Part shown: piece by piece, positions 23,898-29,600 of the stretch
Layout of the letters: each line of letters starts with the position of its first letter
How positions within the stretch are numbered: the first letter of the stretch is position 1
Source: Candidatus Aminicenantes bacterium UBA647
GTDB taxonomy: Bacteria; Acidobacteriota; Aminicenantia; UBA2199
Direction of reading: 5' to 3'
Length of the DNA stretch: 29,600 nucleotides
Assembly (NCBI GenBank): GCA_002299555.1
Contig: DBOL01000115.1
Location: 32,543 to 62,142, forward strand
Translations under genes and position numbers: made by a program
Notes under the pieces: model-generated
Told to the model about the DNA's origin: nothing
Seen by the model: the letters and a program-made list of their open reading frames with translations, nothing else
The model's database searches: none

Positions 23898-25428
23898 CTA
23901 TCCTCATAAAAGCCTCAGAAATACTTTCAACCATATCCGATGCGATCAAAGCGGACTCCCCTTTTAATGATGCCGCAATATCCCCTGCATAGCCGTGGAT
24001 AAAAACTGCGGCCTGGAGAATTGTTAAAATGGGAAAATCACTTTTAAACTGGGATATCATTCCGGTAATAATTCCGCCCAGAATATCCCCGCTTCCGGCA
24101 GTTGCCATCCCGGGATTACCGGTCTGGTTGATAAAAACACGGCCATCAGGTGCAGCGATCACTGTGTGATGCCCTTTTAATATTGTAAATAATTCATGTT
24201 TTATTGAAAAATTTCTCGCTGAATTAACCGGATCATTTAGTATTTCTGCCACTCTGCTTCCAGTTATCCTTGAAAATTCCTTAACATGAGGAGTGATTAC
24301 AAGAGGGTAACCATTCTTTTCCTCAAGGATATTTGTCTTTCCCATTAATACATTAAGGGCGTCCGCATCCAGGACAACAGGAACAGATGACTTTGAGATG
24401 ATTTTCCTTGTGATCTCTTCTGTTTTTTCACTAACCCCCATCCCGGGTCCGGCAAGGATACAATCGAACTCATCAGGTATTGTTTCAATTCCGGAAAACT
24501 CATCTTCCCTAAATGTCATAATTTCCGGATATGATCTCATTATCAAGTCCCGATTCCTCTCGGATGTAACACAGGTTGCCAAGCCTGCTCCTGATCTTAG
24601 AACCGATACCGATGACAGAATTGCTGCACCGGGCTTATCCTCGGAACCTGCTACAACAAGCCCATGCCCAAGCTTCCCTTTGTGAACCCCGGAATCTCTT
24701 TTTTTTAAAAGTCCTGAAAAGGAGGAAGGTTCTGACAACTCCAGAAAATATTTTTCATCTTTAAGATATTTTTCAGGGATACCGATATCGACAACAAATA
24801 TTTTCCCGCATCTTTTCCGATCATCAGGAAAAAGGTGAGGAATTTTAATGACCTGAAATGTTGCTGTTATATCCGGATCGACCGCAACCCCTTCTGATGG
24901 AGGAAAAACGTCAGATAGACCTGAGGGGAGATCAATAGAAACAATTTTAAATTCTGATCTGTTAATGGCATTTATAATTTCAAAATAGATCCCTTCAGTC
25001 ACCGCTCTTTTCATCCCTGTCCCGAACATTGCATCAATGAAAATTGTATTCCCCAGGGAATAACCCTTGATGATATTTGTCAATTTCCGGCCTTCGTTAA
25101 TCTCAGAATATTTAAAGCCCAGATTCTTAATAATATTGAAATTGATTGCAGGATCTCCAGACAATTCTTCCGGGTCACTCAAATATAGAAAATGGGGATA
25201 ATATCCCCATTGAGCAAGAGTCCTTCCTACCGCCATCCCGTCTCCGCCATTGTTCCCGGGCCCAATGAAAAGGATTAAATTTGGATACCTGTTAACTGGA
25301 TATTCATTACGGATGATCTGTGCAGTTCCGCGAGAAGCATTCTCCATCAGAACAATTGATGGAATACCAGTTTTATTTATTGCATCTAAGTCAAGCTCTC
25401 TCATCGATTGAGAGAATAAGACTTTCAT
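23866..25428 (-). CDS. nnr: Bifunctional NAD(P)HX epimerase / ADP-dependent dehydratase
   Basis: Repairs hydrated NADH and NADPH. The 520-residue length is typical of the fused YjeF form. The N-terminal epimerase domain (1 to about 215) shows SQSMRELD (6-13), GIPSIVLMENA and GPGNNGGDGMAVGR (56-69). The C-terminal dehydratase (about 225-520) shows HKGKLGHGLVVAG, VLDADALNVL, VITPHVKEF and the nucleotide-binding GNPGMATAGSGDILGG, with AGSGD at 444-448. The ATG overlaps the stop of the upstream 735-residue gene by four bases. The 3' end overlaps tsaE by 32 bases, a pairing of nnr and tsaE seen in many bacteria. Confidence 0.96.
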   Translation of the reverse strand: MKVLFSQSMRELDLDAINKTGIPSIVLMENASRGTAQIIRNEYPVNRYPNLILFIGPGNNGGDGMAVGRTLAQWGYYPHFLYLSDPEELSGDPAINFNIIKNLGFKYSEINEGRKLTNIIKGYSLGNTIFIDAMFGTGMKRAVTEGIYFEIINAINRSEFKIVSIDLPSGLSDVFPPSEGVAVDPDITATFQVIKIPHLFPDDRKRCGKIFVVDIGIPEKYLKDEKYFLELSEPSSFSGLLKKRDSGVHKGKLGHGLVVAGSEDKPGAAILSSVSVLRSGAGLATCVTSERNRDLIMRSYPEIMTFREDEFSGIETIPDEFDCILAGPGMGVSEKTEEITRKIISKSSVPVVLDADALNVLMGKTNILEEKNGYPLVITPHVKEFSRITGSRVAEILNDPVNSARNFSIKHELFTILKGHHTVIAAPDGRVFINQTGNPGMATAGSGDILGGIITGMISQFKSDFPILTILQAAVFIHGYAGDIAASLKGESALIASDMVESISEAFMRIDEYRSEFTFT

Positions 25429-27632
25429 TTTTTCTCTTTTTTCCCTTTTTTGTCTTTTTTGTCTTTTTTGTCTGACTTTGCGATCTCTTCAAGTTTTGAG
25501 GCGAAAATCCCACCGAAACCACTCGTATCCTTAAAAGCGACTTTTTTCTCTTTATTTAATTTTTTGTCTTTATCCTTTTCAACCTGATCTTTAAGCTTAA
25601 GGAGTTCGATCTCACTCTGAATCTCTTCCAAATCCATCTGATCATCCGAACCACCTTTCTGCACTTTCTTCTGAGTTGATTTTTCTTTTTCAGGTTTGAA
25701 TGTACCCTTTTCAGCTTTCTTTTTATGAGCAGCTTCCTTTTTAACTCTATCTACCTTTGTAGATTCACTACTATCTTCCAGATCCGACGCGATGGGAGAA
25801 GCAGGAATATTCTTTCTAGTGGTCGAAGTGCTATATTTCTTCCGTTCCGCTTCCTTTTCCTTTCGGATCTTATCGAGGCGATCTTTCTCTATTTGATCCA
25901 CCTTCCGCATTTCCTCTTCTCTTTTCCTGCGTCTCTCTTCCCTGATCGCCCTGATCTCGTCATCAACTTTTTTTTCTTCATTTAATTGAATTTGTATTTC
26001 TGAGTTCTGATCAGATTTTACCAGATCCTCATGGATAGTTTTCTTCTCTATTTCGCCCTGTACAAGATCACTTATTGAGCTTGGATCAAGATAGAATACA
26101 CCATGTACTTTTTCAGATGGAATATAGGCCGGATTTTCGAAGATCGCATCCAGGACCGTCCTTAGTGTCACTGGAGCAATCAGATCCAGAATATGATACA
26201 ACTTTAAGACATGGATCTCAAAATTCCTCTCTCGAACACCAAATTCAAGAAAAACCTTGTTGAGCAGTTCATTAAAAGAGTTGCTCGCCCTGAATAATTC
26301 AATACGGTTCTCGAGTTCAATAAGATCTTTTTGTTCCAGATAAATAGATTTATTTATAAAAACCTTAGAAGCAATCTTGTCATCACTGACAATGAATGAT
26401 TTTTTATTTTCATCATATTCAATTTTTTCTGAAACTGTTCCTTTCTTTGTCGTTCTGATATTAAAAAAGAAAACAGTATCTTCGATCTGCGACAATGTAA
26501 TAATTGATCCTTGCAGAACTTTATAATTCTCAAAGATCTCCTTCAGTCCCATTAACAGATTTGATTCACTATAGTAATAGCCGATATAGGTTTTCTTTGT
26601 ACTTTCATCAACAAGTTCAACTTCTATTGACTCACCGAGATCATATATACCCTGCTTAAGCCTTATCACTCCCGCAACTATTTCCCTCTGAGATAAAAAA
26701 TATTTGGAAACATCATCATCAAACAATTTTTCCTCGAATTTCTTTCTTGATGTTCCGGAACCTTTTTTGCTCTCGACTGATATCGTTTTAAGGAAAGGAT
26801 TCTCATCACTTATAATTGAGTCTTTGAGAAGATAGTATATAACAGAGATCAAGTTCCATTTTCCCCAACCTTCATAATTAACCTGCTGAAAATCTATTTT
26901 GTATTCATTTCTCATTTTAAAGCTTAGTGCAAAACAATAAGCTCCGAAATCATCATTGTCAGGTTTGATCTTTACAAAATTTTCAACAAAAAATTCAGTC
27001 GATTCTGATATTCCATTATCAGTAAGAAATTCTCTTATTTTCTCAAAAACCTCAACATCTATAGGCATCATATTACTTACAAGGATAGTCTTACCGCCAG
27101 CAAAGGCTATGTCAGCATTCTTGTTAAGCAGTGCAATCAATTTTTTCTTCAGATTATTATAATCTTTTGAAAGCAGAGGATCATAAAACTTTCTGGGGTC
27201 AAGCTTTGGCTCAAGGTACTCCGGTTTTTCACAAGGCTTATCAGTCTTATGAGGAAGCAGGAGTTCGATCTTTTGTCGTGTAAGATAATCCAGATATTTC
27301 TTATAATCAGATGTCCCTTCATAGCTAAGTTTAATTTCTTCTTTGAACCTCGATCTGACCTCAACAACCCGTAGGACAACACCTCTTTCCAACTCGATAT
27401 GTTTCTTGGCCCCTGTCGGGATCTTCCCATGATACTCTTTGTATATCAGATCGTTAACTTTGTAATCACACTTCGGATCATAGATCTTTACCTTGTCACT
27501 CATCTTGCTTTCAGTTTTAAACAATGCAAGCTGATTCGTTAACTCATCTATTTCAACGGGAGATTTTACTCCCTTCAGAAAGTCTTTCAGGAATTTAATA
27601 TCCTTACTTTCAATATTCAGATTGACTTCCAC
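25425..27632 (-). CDS. Hypothetical 735-residue protein with charged coiled-coil and Lys-rich tail
   Basis: I do not recognise this family. No signal peptide or membrane helix is visible, so it is probably cytosolic. Residues 1 to about 530 look globular and mixed alpha/beta. A stretch at about 325-405 (GVIRLKQGIYDLGESIEVELVD... then LKEIFENYKVLQGSIITLS) has a strand pattern reminiscent of B3-like DNA-binding folds, and about 475-520 (HILDLIAPVTLRTVLDAIF) could be a winged-helix segment; both are weak guesses. About 535-610 is a highly charged helix (AIREERRRKREEEMRK), followed by a low-complexity Lys/Glu/Ser region ending in DKK/GKK repeats. The frame can open at a TTG at 27647, but GTG at 27632 is preferred: GGAG (27642-27639) is six bases before it and the carbamate kinase stop lies just upstream. 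It ends in an ATGA overlap with nnr. Confidence 0.75.
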   Translation of the reverse strand: MEVNLNIESKDIKFLKDFLKGVKSPVEIDELTNQLALFKTESKMSDKVKIYDPKCDYKVNDLIYKEYHGKIPTGAKKHIELERGVVLRVVEVRSRFKEEIKLSYEGTSDYKKYLDYLTRQKIELLLPHKTDKPCEKPEYLEPKLDPRKFYDPLLSKDYNNLKKKLIALLNKNADIAFAGGKTILVSNMMPIDVEVFEKIREFLTDNGISESTEFFVENFVKIKPDNDDFGAYCFALSFKMRNEYKIDFQQVNYEGWGKWNLISVIYYLLKDSIISDENPFLKTISVESKKGSGTSRKKFEEKLFDDDVSKYFLSQREIVAGVIRLKQGIYDLGESIEVELVDESTKKTYIGYYYSESNLLMGLKEIFENYKVLQGSIITLSQIEDTVFFFNIRTTKKGTVSEKIEYDENKKSFIVSDDKIASKVFINKSIYLEQKDLIELENRIELFRASNSFNELLNKVFLEFGVRERNFEIHVLKLYHILDLIAPVTLRTVLDAIFENPAYIPSEKVHGVFYLDPSSISDLVQGEIEKKTIHEDLVKSDQNSEIQIQLNEEKKVDDEIRAIREERRRKREEEMRKVDQIEKDRLDKIRKEKEAERKKYSTSTTRKNIPASPIASDLEDSSESTKVDRVKKEAAHKKKAEKGTFKPEKEKSTQKKVQKGGSDDQMDLEEIQSEIELLKLKDQVEKDKDKKLNKEKKVAFKDTSGFGGIFASKLEEIAKSDKKDKKDKKGKKEKK
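25446..25472. repeat. Triple 9-bp tandem repeat coding DKK units
   Basis: TTTTTTGTC occurs three times without mismatch (25446-25454, 25455-25463, 25464-25472 on the plus strand). On the coding strand it reads GAC-AAA-AAA, giving Asp-Lys-Lys repeats at the C-terminus of the 735-residue protein. The A6 tracts and repeat unit make it prone to copy-number change, 18 bases before the nnr start. Confidence 0.85.
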
Positions 27633-27633
27633 A

Positions 27634-28590
27634 TTACTCTCCTTCAAGGTTCTTAACTATTCTGGTCCCTGATCTTCCGATCAGTGCCGACCTCAGCTTT
27701 TCAGCTGAGGTTATAAGAACCTCGCTCCCTCCATTTTTTATATAATCGATAGAGGCAAGAATTTTCGGCCCCATCGAACCTGGGGGGAATTGCCCTTCTT
27801 CCAGCATTTGTTCTGCTCTTTTTATATCAATAACCTTTAAAGGAACGGCATTGGGTTTACCAAAATTTTCCACCACTCTGTCTACTCCGGTCAGGATAAT
27901 GAACAGATCCACTGCCGCTTCCTTGGAGATCAACGAAGAGGCGAAATCTTTGTCAATTACAGCTTCGACACCCTCAACATATCCTGAAGAATTAAGGAAA
28001 ACAGGTATCCCGCCACCGCCGGCTGCCACAACAATTATCCCCTTCTCAACCATTGCTCTGATAGCTCTTTTAGGAACTATATCGATCGGCCTGGGTGATG
28101 GAACAACCCTCCGGAATCCTCTTCCGGCATCTTCTATCATTGTCCAATGATTCTCTTTAACAAGTTGACCTGCTCTGAATTTGTTGTAGAAAGGGCCGAT
28201 AGGTTTTGTCGGATTTGAAAAAGCTTTATCGTCCCTGTCTACTATCACCTGAGTCAATAAGGTTACAACCTCTTTGTCAATTGATTGCTTTCTCAATTCA
28301 TTCAGAATTGCCTTCTCAAGCATGTATCCCATACTGCCTTCAGTCATGGCATCACAAACATCAAGCGGGAACGGGGGAACAATATTTGCAGATCCTTCCA
28401 TTTGAAGCAATATGTTCCCGACCTGAGGGCCGTTTCCGTGAACAATTATAAGCTCATAGCCTTTTTTAACTATGTCAACCATAAGGCCTGCAGCCTTTTT
28501 GGCATTCCTGTATTGTTCCCGTGCAGTCCCCTTTTCACCAGACGAAAGCATGGCGTTTCCACCAAAAGCAATAAGTGCAAGTTTATTCAT
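27634..28590 (-). CDS. arcC: Carbamate kinase
   Basis: Catalyses carbamoyl phosphate + ADP to carbamate + ATP, usually the ATP-yielding step of arginine, agmatine or allantoin breakdown. The 318-residue length is typical. Motifs are AFGGNAML (8-15), HGNGPQVGNILLQ (51-63), AAGGGGIPV, EAVIDKDFASSLI and the late PPGSMGPKI. GGGGGA precedes the ATG. No arginine deiminase or carbamoyltransferase gene is in the window. The upstream neighbour on the same strand is a COG2403 P-loop protein 42 bases away, and the downstream one is the 735-residue protein two bases from the stop. Confidence 0.96.
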   Translation of the reverse strand: MNKLALIAFGGNAMLSSGEKGTAREQYRNAKKAAGLMVDIVKKGYELIIVHGNGPQVGNILLQMEGSANIVPPFPLDVCDAMTEGSMGYMLEKAILNELRKQSIDKEVVTLLTQVIVDRDDKAFSNPTKPIGPFYNKFRAGQLVKENHWTMIEDAGRGFRRVVPSPRPIDIVPKRAIRAMVEKGIIVVAAGGGGIPVFLNSSGYVEGVEAVIDKDFASSLISKEAAVDLFIILTGVDRVVENFGKPNAVPLKVIDIKRAEQMLEEGQFPPGSMGPKILASIDYIKNGGSEVLITSAEKLRSALIGRSGTRIVKNLEGE

Positions 28591-28632
28591 GATCTGTCCC
28601 CCGTTAATAACATTAAAACCTTATCCTCTAAA

Positions 28633-29600
28633 TTACCTCTTGAGTTTAGGATGATTTGAGAGAATATCAGTTAAAGTCGGAGTTCCTATCTCTTCGAGAT
28701 CATAAGAAACCCTTACAGTCGGCTTTTTAAAATTAACGATTCTGCTAAGATCGATCGGAGTTGCAACGATTACCAGATCAGCTTCTATCTTGTTAATTGT
28801 AGCCTCGAGATCCTTTATCTGCTGATCACCATAACCCATTGCAGGTAAAAGGATTCCGATCTCAGGATACTTCTCAAAAGTGTCAGCAATAGTACCAACA
28901 GCATATGGTCTCGGATCAACAAGTTCCGCTGCTCCGTATTTATGTGCAGCCATAATACCGGCTCCATACTTCATCTCTCCATGTGTAAGGGTTGGACCAT
29001 CTTCGATAACGAGCACTTTCTTTCCCCTTATCTTATTCCCCCCATCTACAAAAATCGGGGAAGCGCCATCAACTACGATTGCATCCGGATTATGGTCTCT
29101 GATGTTGTCTCTTACTTCAATTATATCCTCCAGATCTGCAGTATCAATTTTATTTATTACAATAACATCTGCTCTTTTAAAGTTGGCGCCGCCAGGATAA
29201 TATGTAAGTTCATGTCCGGCTCTGTGTGGATCGACAACTACTATTTCCAGATCTGCCTTGTAGAACGGAAGGTCATTATTTCCGCCATCCCAGAGAATTA
29301 CGTCTGCTATTTTTTCAGCTTCTCTGACAATCGCTTCATAATCAACGCCTGCAAACACAACAACTCCATTTCTGATATGAGGCTCATATTCTTCCATCTC
29401 TTCAATAGTACATTCATGCCTTTTCAGGTCTTCAATAGTTTCAAATTTCTGTACTTTCTGCTTTACCAGGTCACCATAGGGCATCGGATGGCGAATCGCA
29501 GCAACCTTAAAACCAAGCTCCATAAGGATATTGCTTACTTTTCTTGTTGTCTGACTCTTTCCGCATCCTGTTCTGACCGCACAAACAGATACTACAGGTT
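28633..29600 (-). CDS. COG2403 P-loop protein (cyclic 2,3-diphosphoglycerate synthetase-like), 5' end outside window
   Basis: The reading frame stays open past an internal ATG at 29523 to the window end. Upstream codons encode VCAVRTGCGKSQTTRKV, a Walker A-type loop (GCGKS), so the true start lies beyond 29600. Further motifs are ILWDGGNNDLPF, VVDPHRAGHE, the NKxD-like INKIDTAD, and VLVIEDGPTLTHGEM. This matches the COG2403 family of predicted GTPases, which includes archaeal cyclic 2,3-diphosphoglycerate synthetase; relatives are about 440 residues. Most bacterial members have no proven function. It probably forms an operon with arcC (42-base gap). Confidence 0.85.
   Translation of the reverse strand, partial: PVVSVCAVRTGCGKSQTTRKVSNILMELGFKVAAIRHPMPYGDLVKQKVQKFETIEDLKRHECTIEEMEEYEPHIRNGVVVFAGVDYEAIVREAEKIADVILWDGGNNDLPFYKADLEIVVVDPHRAGHELTYYPGGANFKRADVIVINKIDTADLEDIIEVRDNIRDHNPDAIVVDGASPIFVDGGNKIRGKKVLVIEDGPTLTHGEMKYGAGIMAAHKYGAAELVDPRPYAVGTIADTFEKYPEIGILLPAMGYGDQQIKDLEATINKIEADLVIVATPIDLSRIVNFKKPTVRVSYDLEEIGTPTLTDILSNHPKLKR

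Noticed and set aside
25446..25472. Repeat block as a CRISPR or origin iteron
   Set aside because: Units are 9 bp, contiguous, without spacers, and code in frame for DKK in a Lys-rich tail.

Overview
The window is gene-dense (about 29 protein genes, two tRNAs, one tmRNA), AT-rich and free of mobile elements, rRNA or CRISPR. Standard-code genes, outer-membrane barrel proteins, several lipoproteins, a periplasmic cell-wall amidase and Tat-exported or membrane iron-sulfur proteins point to a diderm bacterium with anaerobic-type redox chemistry. The GWxTD-domain protein, the Tol-like propeller/barrel protein and the RsbU/RsbW/STAS module would fit an uncultured FCB-like or neighbouring phylum (for example Delongbacteria, Cloacimonadota or Marinimicrobia-like). 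This placement is an inference; nothing in the window fixes the lineage.

Layout. 262-2214 (+): membrane FeS oxidoreductase of the HdrD/DUF224 (EMO-like) type. 5278-2231 (-): a compact transcription unit, tRNA-Val, tRNA-Asp, tmRNA, AMIN/Amidase_3 amidase, GerMN protein, murI, served by a clear sigma70-type promoter at 5291-5319. 5400-7847 (+): Tat-signal DUF362 protein and a NapH-NapG-like polyferredoxin fusion. 10339-7853 (-): acpS, then STAS, HATPase and PP2C phosphatase genes with overlapping ends. 10605-14662 (+): two small lipoproteins and a 1019-residue metalloprotease/beta-propeller/outer-membrane-barrel protein. 14751-20166 (+): pilT, alaS, a lytic transglycosylase and a lipid kinase, mostly joined by 4-base ATGA overlaps. 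20230-23436 (+): a TlpA-like lipoprotein, a small thioredoxin, an outer-membrane barrel protein and a GWxTD protein. 29600-23433 (-): a COG2403 P-loop protein (cut by the window end), carbamate kinase, an unrecognised 735-residue protein with a Lys-rich tail, bifunctional NAD(P)HX repair enzyme and tsaE.

Most of this is core metabolism and envelope biology. The least explained items are the 735-residue protein (25425-27632), the protease/propeller/barrel fusion with its two lipoprotein partners, the DUF362 + NapHG pair, and the COG2403-carbamate kinase pair. At the RNA level the notable points are the amidase start codon 14 nt from the tmRNA 3' end, a very short tmRNA tag (ANDFALAA), and a possible hairpin hiding the ribosome-binding site of the barrel gene at 21812. 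Several starts were moved by their Shine-Dalgarno sequences: STAS to 9856, TlpA-like to 20230, GWxTD to 22492, the 735-residue protein to a GTG at 27632. The TTG start at 10605 was kept. No gene-free stretch exceeds 300 bases.
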